This document shows, in pieces, positions 1 to 6,812 of a stretch of DNA of 9,618 nucleotides. The DNA comes from Chloroflexi bacterium RBG_16_57_11. Its GTDB lineage: Bacteria; Chloroflexota; Anaerolineae; Anaerolineales; UBA4823. A program made the translations under genes and the position numbers. Numbering within the stretch: the stretch's first letter is position 1; every line of letters begins with the position of its first letter. A model generated the notes under the pieces. It was not told the origin of the DNA. It searched no databases and was given only the letters and a program-made list of their open reading frames with translations. Where the stretch lies: the NCBI GenBank assembly GCA_001795165.1, contig MGNS01000111.1:52025-61642 (forward strand), read 5' to 3'.

Positions 1-94
1 TGTGATTAAGCGAAGCTACTACCTGGCTCGCGAAGATGGACGGCATGCCCGGGTCTTCGTGAGCCAGGTAGATTTTAACTCTGCATGGATATGA
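1..94 (+). CDS. 3' end of an unidentified upstream gene (5' truncated by window edge)
   Basis: An open frame enters from the left edge (codons starting at position 2) and ends at TGA 92-94, giving about 30 residues beginning VIKRSYYLARED and ending VDFNSAWI. Codon choice looks coding-like (cgc, ctg, gtc, gcc, agc), and the TGA overlaps the ATG at 91-93 as ATGA, the same overlap style seen between the kinase and regulator genes downstream. No family is recognised from so short a tail. The frame contains an 18-bp inverted repeat (19-71), so it could instead be a non-coding terminator region that happens to be open. If real, it probably belongs to the same operon as the two-component system. Confidence 0.4.
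   Translation, partial: VIKRSYYLAREDGRHARVFVSQVDFNSAWI
19..71 (+). repeat. 18-bp stem-loop immediately upstream of the kinase gene
   Basis: The arms ctacctggctcgcgaaga (19-36) and tcttcgtgagccaggtag (54-71) are complementary over 18 positions, 17 Watson-Crick plus one G-U pair (30 with 60). They are separated by 17 nt, which contain a small palindrome ggcatgcc (42-49). The structure ends 13 nt before ATG 85. It is followed by attttaact, which is a poor T-tract, so a classic intrinsic terminator is doubtful. It may be an attenuator, an RNA-processing or stabilising stem at the boundary with the preceding frame, or an interspersed palindromic repeat. Confidence 0.6.
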
Positions 95-2667
95 CCTTGC
101 CAGGCGAACCCCCCTATGGTTTTATGATCGTGCAGGATGGGCGCATCGTATTTGCCGACGCCCAGGCTGCCGGCATGTGTTCATTGGAACCTCAAAACAT
201 TATCGGTACTGAAATTGAGGGGAAGTTCAGCCCGGAAGATTGGTCTCGGGTTCGCCAGGCCATGCAAACGGTGTCAGGGAGCGAGCGCCCGGCTCTGGTC
301 CAGGATATTTGTCCTCAAACCTTTGCTGAGGCGGTCGGATGCGTCGATATCCTGGTTTCTCATACGATCTTCCAAGGAGAACCGGCGTTATGCCTGGCCT
401 GGATAGACCGGCGAGGAGAGCGGCAGCGCCAGCAAGAGGCCGAAGTGATGCGTGATGTGATGGCCGCGCTGGCCGGCGCTGGCGATTTGAAACAGACTCT
501 TGAGACATTGTTGGTCAATCTTCACGGGCTGATCGATTATGATCGGGCGGGTTTGTTCCTGGTGGACGAGAACGAGCGCATCGTCCTGGCAGACCGTACC
601 GCCGAATCGGTTCCTGCGATCCACCTGGATGAGAACCCGTTGGTAGCTGAGATGCGACGGACCCGGCGACCAGTGATCGTCGACGATGTCCAGGTGGACA
701 CCCGTTTCAACCAATGGCCGGATATCCAGTCGGTGCGAGGCTGGCTGGGCGCGCCCCTGCTTGCCGGGGAGCAAATGCTGGGCTTTATTTCACTGGGTGC
801 ATTAAATCCAGCTGCCTACAGCGCGTCAGACGCAGAGACCATGCAGATGTTTGCCTCTCAGGTGGCACAGGTACTGGAGCGGGTATGGGTGAGCGAGCAA
901 TCCTATCGGCGCACAGAAGAGCTGGAAGTCCTTTCCACGATCTCGTTTGCCCTGGGCCAGGCGGAGAGTGGTGGCAATACACTTCTGGCGATATTGGAAC
1001 ATATCACGCGCTTCTTCGAAGCCAGCCATGGCACGTTACTCTCACCCGATCGGGCCGGCTCGCGGCTGGTGGTAAAAGCCAGTCTGGATGACAGGTTGGT
1101 TGGCCTGGCTTATCCTTCCCCCAGAGATGCTCTTGGCAATAATGACCGTATTTATGATGCTCAGGAGGAGGATATTCCAGAGAACGATGTTCCGGAGAAC
1201 GACGTTCTGGAGAACGATGTTCTCTGGAATACCTTACACAGCGGGCAGTTGCTCGTGATCCCGGATGTGAACGAATTCTTACAACCTGGTGCAGCAGATA
1301 TCTACACGGCGTTGTTCGGCAAAGGGCAATCGGCAGTGCTCGTGCCCCTTAAGACTGGAGAGACGGTTTTCGGCTTGCTCTGCCTGGCCTTCGATACCCG
1401 GCGCAGGTTCACGCCTCGCAGCGTGCGGCTTTTCGACGCCGTCGCCGAAATCGCCGGGGCTTCGCTGCGACGGGCGGTGGTACTGGAAGCGCTGGAGAAG
1501 CAGATCGCCATCCGCACTCAGCACCTTTCTACACTCTATAGCTTGAATGCGATTGCCAGCGAGCCGCTAGAACTTTATGACTTTCTCGACCAGGCCTTGG
1601 AAATCACACTGGATGCAATGAAAAGCAGCGCAGGTGTCATCCACTTCCTGGATGAAAAAGGTCAAGGGTTATACCTGGTTGTGCAGCGTGCCCTGCCGCG
1701 TGAAGTGGCCACTTCCCTGGAGAAGATTTCCATTCACGATGATTTCTGGAACAACCTGGTGCATTCTCCGACCCCACTGGTGCTACCTGACCTGGTCGGT
1801 GATCCAGTTATTCCACCACAGCTGGTCAGTCTCGACCACCCGGCCAGCCGGGCCTATATCGGCGCCCCCTTGCGCGCCAAGGGTCAAGCGCTCGGCCTGC
1901 TCAGTCTGTTTGGAGAGACCATACTCGATTACACCATCGAGGACATCACCCTGTTTATGACCATCGCCGACCAGATCGGCAGCCTGGTGGAACGGGCGCG
2001 GCTGGCGCAACAGGCTGAAATGGCAGCGGTGGTACAGGAGCGCCAGCGCCTGGCGCGCGAGCTACACGATTCTGTAACCCAATTGCTCTACAGCCAGGTG
2101 CTTTTTTCCGGCGCCAGCCTGAAGGTGCTACGACAGGGGAATACTTCTCTCGCAGAGCAGCACCTGGCGCGCATCGAGCAGGCAGCTCAACAGGCGCTCA
2201 AGGAAATGCGACTGTTGGTCTATGAGTTGCGGCCTTCGAACGACCTGGATGAGGGATTGGGAAGCGCTCTCCAGCGACGGCTGGAAGCGGTGGAGAAGCG
2301 CAGCGGGATTCACGCTCATCTGGCCCTGCATAGGGAGCCACACCTGGAGCCACCGATTGCTCTGGCTCTCTTTCGAATTGCTGAAGAAGCATTGAACAAT
2401 ACATTGAAGCATGCTCAAGCTTCGGCCGTGCAGGTCTCACTACGGGCAGAGAATGGGCGCCTTACCCTGGAAATCCTCGATGATGGGCGCGGCTTTGACC
2501 CTTCGGAAAATCCACACGGTGGAATGGGTCTGGCGAACATGCGCGAGCGCGCCGCTGCCTTGGGCAGCGCACTAGAGATAAGTTCTACGGTTGGGCACGG
2601 AACGCGCGTTGTGGTCCGAATCGATTATGCATTAAAACAAAATTTACTTGATGAGGTGGTCGGATGA
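85..2667 (+). CDS. PAS/GAF multi-sensor signal transduction histidine kinase, NarL-type (HisKA_3)
   Basis: This is a soluble sensor kinase that autophosphorylates on histidine and should pass the phosphate to the response regulator encoded next. No membrane segment or signal peptide is visible, so it should sense a cytosolic signal. By eye the layout is: PAS-like region about 10-110, GAF1 about 125-268, GAF2 about 282-468, GAF3 about 485-640, HisKA_3 dimerisation domain about 648-720 with H-box RELHDSVTQ (phospho-acceptor H661), and HATPase_c about 745-852 with N-box EEALNNTLKHA (N771/N772), G1 box DDGRGF (799-804) and G2 box GGMGLANM (812-819). All key catalytic motifs are intact. Residues 363-381 form a DVPEN-like tandem repeat inside GAF2. 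ATG 85 is used here; ATG 91, which overlaps the upstream TGA as ATGA, is an equally plausible start two codons in. The 3' end overlaps the regulator gene as ATGA, implying translational coupling. The GAF ligands are unknown. Confidence 0.93.
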   Translation: MDMTLPGEPPYGFMIVQDGRIVFADAQAAGMCSLEPQNIIGTEIEGKFSPEDWSRVRQAMQTVSGSERPALVQDICPQTFAEAVGCVDILVSHTIFQGEPALCLAWIDRRGERQRQQEAEVMRDVMAALAGAGDLKQTLETLLVNLHGLIDYDRAGLFLVDENERIVLADRTAESVPAIHLDENPLVAEMRRTRRPVIVDDVQVDTRFNQWPDIQSVRGWLGAPLLAGEQMLGFISLGALNPAAYSASDAETMQMFASQVAQVLERVWVSEQSYRRTEELEVLSTISFALGQAESGGNTLLAILEHITRFFEASHGTLLSPDRAGSRLVVKASLDDRLVGLAYPSPRDALGNNDRIYDAQEEDIPENDVPENDVLENDVLWNTLHSGQLLVIPDVNEFLQPGAADIYTALFGKGQSAVLVPLKTGETVFGLLCLAFDTRRRFTPRSVRLFDAVAEIAGASLRRAVVLEALEKQIAIRTQHLSTLYSLNAIASEPLELYDFLDQALEITLDAMKSSAGVIHFLDEKGQGLYLVVQRALPREVATSLEKISIHDDFWNNLVHSPTPLVLPDLVGDPVIPPQLVSLDHPASRAYIGAPLRAKGQALGLLSLFGETILDYTIEDITLFMTIADQIGSLVERARLAQQAEMAAVVQERQRLARELHDSVTQLLYSQVLFSGASLKVLRQGNTSLAEQHLARIEQAAQQALKEMRLLVYELRPSNDLDEGLGSALQRRLEAVEKRSGIHAHLALHREPHLEPPIALALFRIAEEALNNTLKHAQASAVQVSLRAENGRLTLEILDDGRGFDPSENPHGGMGLANMRERAAALGSALEISSTVGHGTRVVVRIDYALKQNLLDEVVG
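1171..1227 (+). repeat. 15-nt in-frame tandem repeat with internal dyads, within the kinase GAF2 domain
   Basis: Three consecutive 15-nt units (1171-1185, 1186-1200, 1201-1215) plus a 12-nt partial copy (1216-1227) encode D-I-P-E-N, D-V-P-E-N, D-V-L-E-N and D-V-L-W. Each junction makes a small dyad of the form agaac-gaY-gttct or a near copy of it, and the outer ends ccagagaac (1177-1185) and gttctctgg (1219-1227) are exact reverse complements. The unit length is a multiple of three, so copy-number change would keep the reading frame. Confidence 0.8.
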
Positions 2668-3332
2668 TAAATAGACCGATTTGCATCCTGATCGTGGATG
2701 ACCATACCGTGGTGCGGGATGGGTTGAAAGCGCTGATTTCAGCAGAGCCGGGCATGAAAGTGATTGGTGAAGCCGGGGACGGCCTGGAAGCAGTATCCAA
2801 AGCCAAGGATTTACAACCAGACGTCATCCTGCTCGATCTGGTCATGCCACGCATGGATGGCGTGCAGGCAAGCCTGGAAATCAAGAAAGCTTATTCCCCG
2901 GCGCGCATCCTGGTTTTGACCAGCTTCTCGGAGGACCACATGGTGGTTTCAGCCATCCGCGCCGGTGCAATCGGCTACTTGGTGAAAGATACATCTTCTG
3001 AAGATCTACTCCAGGCTATCCGGGATACTTACCGCAACCAACCGGTGTTAGGTCCGGAGATCGCCCGAAAACTGATGGAGGAGATCCAGGGTGGAGAAAG
3101 CCAGGCCGGGAGTGTTGCCTCCTTGACCGAACGCGAAGTGGAAATCTTGCAGCAGATGGCTTTAGGGTTGACCAACCAGGAAATCGCCGATGTGCTCGTC
3201 CTGAGCGAGCGCACGGTTCGCACCCACGTAACCAACATTCTTGCCAAGCTGGGGTTATCCAACCGCACGCAGGCGGTTTTATATGCCTTGCGCGCTGGCA
3301 TCGCACATATCGATTATCGCCGGGAAGAATAA
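2664..3332 (+). CDS. NarL/FixJ-family response regulator, LuxR-type DNA-binding output
   Basis: This is the transcription factor partner of the upstream kinase. The N-terminal receiver domain (about 5-122) has the acidic pair D12/D13 in LIVDDH, the phospho-acceptor D58 in LLDLVMPRMDG, the switch residue T86 in VLTSF and the conserved lysine K108 in YLVKD. A linker (about 125-150) leads to a LuxR/GerE helix-turn-helix (about 152-215) with LTEREVEIL, the recognition region ERTVRTHVTNILAKL and the typical LSNRTQAV. All receiver residues needed for phosphorylation are present, and 222 aa is the normal family length. The layout matches the LiaR/DegU/NarL group. The start codon overlaps the kinase stop (ATGA), which strongly suggests coupled translation. 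Target genes are unknown; divergent or neighbouring promoters are candidates by position only. Confidence 0.95.
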   Translation: MINRPICILIVDDHTVVRDGLKALISAEPGMKVIGEAGDGLEAVSKAKDLQPDVILLDLVMPRMDGVQASLEIKKAYSPARILVLTSFSEDHMVVSAIRAGAIGYLVKDTSSEDLLQAIRDTYRNQPVLGPEIARKLMEEIQGGESQAGSVASLTEREVEILQQMALGLTNQEIADVLVLSERTVRTHVTNILAKLGLSNRTQAVLYALRAGIAHIDYRREE

Positions 3333-3345
3333 TCGAATAAATTTA

Positions 3346-5139
3346 TCAATCCACCGTCAGCGTTTTGCTCAAGTTGCGTGGAAAATCGGGGTCATAGCCA
3401 CGCGCAAGGCTGAGATGGTATGACAACAGCTGCAAGGGGAGTACCGAAAGCAAAGCGCTGGTCTCGCCATCCACTGCCGGCAGGGTGATCAGATGGTGGG
3501 CGTTGATCCGCAGCCGGCTATCTTCGGGGCCAACCACGATGGCGCGCCCTCCGCGGCAGGTCACTTCGTTGATCCCGCTGACAATCAGCGGCACGTCCTG
3601 CGGACCAGCCACGAACAGCACCGGGTAGCCTTCATCAACTGCTGAAAGCGGGCCATGTTTGAACTCAGTAGAAAGCATCCCCTCGCAGTGCGCATAGGTG
3701 ATCTCTTTAAGCTTTAATGCCCCTTCCAGGGCGATCGGATACGTCAGACCGTAACCCAGGCAGTATAGATCATCATGATCGGCGAGCAGCTCTTCCAGCG
3801 CCTGCACTTGAGGAGCTGTGATCTCCAAGGTATGCTGGATCAACCTCGGCAATGTCTCCACCAGGGATTTGGTGGAATGTTTGCCCATACGCAAGGCCAG
3901 GTACAAAAAGGCAACCACCTGGTTCAAAAAAGTCTTGGTAGCCGGGACGCTGATCTCGTAACCGCAAACCAGCGGCAGGTAGACTTCACTCACCTGGGTC
4001 AGCGCCGATCCGATCACGTTCACCAACCCAAGTACACCCATGCCGCGATCCTGAGCCACGTGAATGGCGTTGATCACGTCCTTAGTTTCGCCGCTTTGGC
4101 TGACGAAAATGCCCACGTCCTCGGGGCTAACCGCCGGTCCATATTGGGCGCTGAATTGCGGCGCCAGGATCGGAAAAGCCGGCCTGCCGGCCAGTCGTGC
4201 CAGGTAAATCGCCCCGAGCATACAGGCGTGGTAGCTGGTTCCGCAGCCCACCAGGTACAGGAGGCGGGCGGAGGCAATTCGCTCGATCATCCGGTCCACA
4301 TCGGGTGAGCCCTCCAGCAGGTGCAGTAACTCACCCGCCACGCCAGGCTGCTCGTGGATCTCCTTGAGCATAAAATGCGGGAATCCACCTTTCTTGGCGG
4401 ACTCCATCGTCTCCGTTATTGTTTCGACCCTCGGCACAACCGGCAGGCCGTCCTCTACCCGGTGCAGTGTGATGCCGTCGGAACGCAGGACGACGATCTG
4501 GCCATCCTGAACCCGCACCACGCGCCGCGTAAGGGGCAAGATGGACGGCAGGTCGGACGAGGCGCAGGTGAAACCCTCGCCAATCCCCACCACCAGGCCG
4601 GAGCCTTTCTTGATCGCGTACAGCTCCTGCTCTCCCGAGCGCCCGATTACGAAAGCGTAATCCCCTTCAAGGTCATGATAGGCGTTGCGGATGGCATCCA
4701 GCAAGGATGCTCCACGATCGACATAGCGCTCCACCGCATGCACACAAGTCTCGCCATCGTTGGTTGAGCGCACGGTCATCCCTTCGGTGATGAACTGCTG
4801 GCGTAGCTCGAGGTTGTTGACCACGTTTCCGTTGTGCGCGCCCACCATATCGCCGTCCGAATCGAGGTGCGGTTGGGCGTTCACCTGGGAAGGCGAGCCA
4901 AAAGTCGCCCAGCGGAGCTGTAAAATACCTCGGCTGCCACTCATTTCACCGAATCTGAGCCGCTCAGATACCTGATCGATCTTTCCAGCGTCTTTACGCA
5001 GGTCGATGCTGCCATCGTTTTTCAGCGTGGCGCAGCCCACAGTGTCATAACCGCGATAAGAAAGCCAACGCCCGGCCTCGATCAATATTGGGCCGAGCGG
5101 CTGTTCCTTGTCTGTTACAATCCCAAAAATTCCACACAT
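3346..5139 (-). CDS. glmS: Glutamine--fructose-6-phosphate aminotransferase (isomerising), GlmS type, divergent
   Basis: GlmS makes glucosamine-6-phosphate from fructose-6-phosphate and glutamine in the cytosol, the first step toward UDP-GlcNAc. The start chosen gives MCGIFGIV, placing the nucleophilic cysteine directly after Met1 as class II amidotransferases require; it is preceded by GGAGGT at a 9-nt gap. The open frame extends 24 codons upstream to 5211, but that start would bury the cysteine. Length is 597 aa against 609 in E. coli. The glutaminase domain (about 2-228) has RGYD (29-32), RWATFG (76-81), HNG (102-104) and D128. SIS1 (about 285-420) has GCGTSYHA (297-304), SQSGET (346-351) and PATKTF (397-402). 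SIS2 (about 455-597) has KLKEIT with E477, FKHGP with H493, and the C-terminal PRNLSKTLTVD with K592. Oddities: the usual RWATHG and NAHPH read RWATFG and NAQPH here. Last gene of the minus-strand block. A housekeeping GlmS or a specialised paralogue are both possible. Confidence 0.9.
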   Translation of the reverse strand: MCGIFGIVTDKEQPLGPILIEAGRWLSYRGYDTVGCATLKNDGSIDLRKDAGKIDQVSERLRFGEMSGSRGILQLRWATFGSPSQVNAQPHLDSDGDMVGAHNGNVVNNLELRQQFITEGMTVRSTNDGETCVHAVERYVDRGASLLDAIRNAYHDLEGDYAFVIGRSGEQELYAIKKGSGLVVGIGEGFTCASSDLPSILPLTRRVVRVQDGQIVVLRSDGITLHRVEDGLPVVPRVETITETMESAKKGGFPHFMLKEIHEQPGVAGELLHLLEGSPDVDRMIERIASARLLYLVGCGTSYHACMLGAIYLARLAGRPAFPILAPQFSAQYGPAVSPEDVGIFVSQSGETKDVINAIHVAQDRGMGVLGLVNVIGSALTQVSEVYLPLVCGYEISVPATKTFLNQVVAFLYLALRMGKHSTKSLVETLPRLIQHTLEITAPQVQALEELLADHDDLYCLGYGLTYPIALEGALKLKEITYAHCEGMLSTEFKHGPLSAVDEGYPVLFVAGPQDVPLIVSGINEVTCRGGRAIVVGPEDSRLRINAHHLITLPAVDGETSALLSVLPLQLLSYHLSLARGYDPDFPRNLSKTLTVD

Positions 5140-5148
5140 AAACGGTGC

Positions 5149-5154
5149 ACCTCC
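5149..5154 (-). promoter_or_regulatory. Shine-Dalgarno site fixing the glmS start at 5139
   Basis: On the minus strand GGAGGT lies 9 nt before the ATG that yields Met-Cys-Gly-Ile. This is the strongest ribosome-binding site in the window, and it favours the internal start over the upstream in-frame ATG at 5211. Confidence 0.75.
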
Positions 5155-5160
5155 AGCGGG

Positions 5161-5197
5161 GATGAAATCTGGCGGAATTTCTCCGCCAGGTTTCATC
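5161..5197 (-). repeat. 16-bp-arm stem-loop between the UxaA-type gene and glmS
   Basis: Plus-strand arms gatgaaatctggcgga (5161-5176) and tccgccaggtttcatc (5182-5197) pair at 15 of 16 positions around a 5-nt loop. The odd position is U-G if read on the plus strand and C-A in the minus-strand transcript. It lies between the stop of the lyase gene (5211) and the glmS ribosome-binding site, ending 6 nt before the latter. No T-tract follows on either strand, so it is more likely an mRNA stabiliser, processing site or translational control element than an intrinsic terminator. A repeated palindromic element is an alternative. Confidence 0.65.
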
Positions 5198-5210
5198 ACA
5201 AATTTTACCA

Positions 5211-6377
5211 TCAGGCCGAGCGATACAGCTTGGTCAGGACAAACTCATCGTGGCGAAGTGTTTCGGCGGAGGTCAGGCGTCCGTTGATAGTTCGAGCCAG
5301 CATCGCCATAGCCCGGTCAGCGGCGCCGTCCAGGTTGTACTCAAAGCGCAGCAACCCGCTCAGATCCACGTCGATATGCTCAGACATCGTCTCGACCGTC
5401 AGCGGGTTTGCGGACAGCTTTATCACCGGCACGATAGGATTACCGACTATGTTGCCTTGCCCGGTGGTGAAGAAGTGCACCACCGATCCGGCTGCGCCGC
5501 ATAAGGTCACCATTTCCGCGGCTGCGCTGGAGGAGTCCATGAAGTGCAGACCGGGGCTTTTTGGCTCTACGGCAGGACCGAGCACGGATTGCACCCTACA
5601 GCGTCCCATTTTTTCAACGTTGCCCAGGGCTTTTTCTTCGATGGTGCTCAGCCCGCCGCGGATGTTACCCTGCGTTGGTTGAGAGCCGAACAGATCGGCA
5701 TCCTGTGCGTTGATGAAGTCCTGGTAAGCCTGGAAGGTGCGCAGGAATTCAGCGCGCACCTCGGGTGTGGCGCAATTCTCAGCAACTTTGTCTTCGGCGC
5801 CGGTCACTTCGCTGGTCTCGCCAAAGATCAGCGTGGCGCCCATTTTCTCCAGTCGCTCGAATGTGCGACCGATGGTCGGGTTGGAGGCCAGGCCGCTGGT
5901 AGTGTCCGACTCCCCGCACTTGGTCGAGAGGGTCATTTCCTTGATCTCGATCGGGAGGCGCGGCAACTCGGTAGCCCATTGGACGAACTCCTTGGCTTTG
6001 CGGGAGGCCATTTCGATCGTCTTCAGATCACCCTGACGCTCGATGCTGAACCCCGCCACCGGCTTACCCGTCTCGGCGATGCCGTGAGCGATATTATCGG
6101 TCCAGTTGGGTTCGATGCCAATCACCACAACTGCAGCGATGTTCGGGTTGCATCCGGTGCCGATCAGGGTGCGGAAGGTCAGGTCCAGGTCTGCACCGAA
6201 TTGCAGGCGACCATAGGGGTGCGGTAAGGCTATCGTACCGCGGATCAACCGGGCCACGCCTTCAGCGGCCGCGTTAGAAATATCATCCACCGGCAGGATC
6301 AGGATGTGATTGCGCACGCCTACTTTGCCGTTTTCCCGCCGGTAGCCGTTCAGCAAGTATTCTTCGAACTTTTTCAT
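5211..6377 (-). CDS. UxaA-family lyase/dehydratase large subunit (SuyB-like C-terminal domain)
   Basis: This is the catalytic large subunit of a two-subunit enzyme of the altronate/galactarate dehydratase superfamily (UxaA, GarD, SuyB), soluble and probably metal-dependent. The 388-aa product starts MKKFEEYLLNGYRR and carries GKVGVRNHILILPVDD near the N-terminus, HPYGRLQFG, IGTGCNPN, VVIGIEPNW, STKCGESDTTSG, LFGSQPTQGNI and TGQGNIVGNP. From memory, the HPYGRLQFG and IPVDD-like wording and the ~93 + ~388 split are closer to (2R)-3-sulfolactate sulfo-lyase SuyAB than to single-chain altronate dehydratase, but the substrate is not settled. The start at 6377 follows AGGGAG with a 4-nt gap, 13 nt after the stop of the small subunit. 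A longer in-frame start at 6482 would only overlap the small-subunit gene and is rejected. Conserved cysteines in CNPN and KCGE are candidate metal or Fe-S ligands. Confidence 0.85.
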   Translation of the reverse strand: MKKFEEYLLNGYRRENGKVGVRNHILILPVDDISNAAAEGVARLIRGTIALPHPYGRLQFGADLDLTFRTLIGTGCNPNIAAVVVIGIEPNWTDNIAHGIAETGKPVAGFSIERQGDLKTIEMASRKAKEFVQWATELPRLPIEIKEMTLSTKCGESDTTSGLASNPTIGRTFERLEKMGATLIFGETSEVTGAEDKVAENCATPEVRAEFLRTFQAYQDFINAQDADLFGSQPTQGNIRGGLSTIEEKALGNVEKMGRCRVQSVLGPAVEPKSPGLHFMDSSSAAAEMVTLCGAAGSVVHFFTTGQGNIVGNPIVPVIKLSANPLTVETMSEHIDVDLSGLLRFEYNLDGAADRAMAMLARTINGRLTSAETLRHDEFVLTKLYRSA

Positions 6378-6390
6378 GGCTCTCCCTTCA

Positions 6391-6672
6391 TCACCAGGGC
6401 ATGGTGCGAATGTTATGAACGTGGACGTGCTCGCCGCGGGTGATTGCCTGCGTGGCCCGACCGATGATCCGCCCATATTCAATCACACGCTGGTCAGGCG
6501 CCATGTCGCGCATGGCGACTTTATGCCCCAAAGGGATATCCTGGGTGACGACGATGTTGCCGACCGGGTGGCCTTCCAGCGTAGCCGCCCCGATCTCGCT
6601 GCCCGCTGCCAGGTCCATAACCGCAACACCGACATCGTCGTTTTCTTCGTGCATCAATATTCCATATTTCAT
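6391..6672 (-). CDS. SAF-domain small subunit of a UxaA-family lyase (SuyA-like)
   Basis: This 93-aa protein is a single SAF domain, equivalent to the N-terminal domain of altronate dehydratase UxaA or to the small subunit SuyA of sulfolactate sulfo-lyase. Diagnostic stretches are HEENDDVGVAV near the N-terminus, DIPLGHKVAMRDM in the middle, VIEYGRIIGRAT, and the C-terminal GEHVHVHNIRTMPW; the family normally ends this domain with a HVHTHN-like motif. It should form a complex with the next gene product, 13 nt downstream. The start at 6672 has AGAGGA five nt upstream. An in-frame extension to 6816 overlaps the transporter stop as ATGA, but it uses rare codons (AGG, AGA) and crosses a palindromic repeat, so it is judged non-coding. 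The choice between altronate-type and sulfolactate-type substrate is open. Confidence 0.85.
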   Translation of the reverse strand: MKYGILMHEENDDVGVAVMDLAAGSEIGAATLEGHPVGNIVVTQDIPLGHKVAMRDMAPDQRVIEYGRIIGRATQAITRGEHVHVHNIRTMPW

Positions 6673-6711
6673 AACGATCCTCTTATTTTGTTGAAATCCA
6701 ATTTGCGTGGC

Positions 6712-6730
6712 GGGCGCATGCCATGCGCCC
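6712..6730. repeat. GC-rich palindromic intergenic element
   Basis: gggcgcatg (6712-6720) and catgcgccc (6722-6730) are exact reverse complements around a single C, flanked by cgtggc on the left and ctacg on the right. On the minus strand it reads GTAGGGGCGCATGGCATGC followed by GCCC. GTAGGGGCG-type palindromes recur as dispersed repeats in Chloroflexota and cyanobacterial genomes (from memory, not checked). It occupies the 140-nt gap between the transporter and small-subunit genes; no T-tract follows on the minus strand. Confidence 0.55.
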
Positions 6731-6812
6731 CTACGACTTTCCGGGGCTTTTCTGTGATCATTTCCGAGGTCCAGCCTGAATCCTGCATGCAACGCTGGAG
6801 TGGGTAAAGCCC

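Noticed and set aside
1171..1227. CRISPR-like array
   Set aside because: Units are 15 nt, directly adjacent without spacers, and in frame in a protein gene.
3775..4308. 177-aa open frame on the plus strand
   Set aside because: Antisense shadow of the SIS domains of glmS.
5140..5210. glmS ribozyme/riboswitch
   Set aside because: The gap is only about 70 nt and is dominated by one simple hairpin; the multi-helix pseudoknotted core of the ribozyme does not fit.
5140..5211. Longer GlmS start at 5211 adding 24 residues
   Set aside because: It would bury the catalytic cysteine that must follow Met1, and the strongest ribosome site lies before the MCG start; kept only as a possible leader.
5544..6227. 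227-aa open frame on the plus strand
   Set aside because: Fully opposite the conserved lyase gene; no ribosome site and no recognisable domain, explained by codon bias of the real gene.
6378..6482. Longer start for the large lyase subunit
   Set aside because: The extra residues are read out of frame across the end of the small-subunit gene and are low-complexity; MKKFEEYL has its own AGGGAG site.
6376..6807. 143-aa open frame on the plus strand
   Set aside because: Antisense to the SAF subunit and the palindromic gap; no family features.
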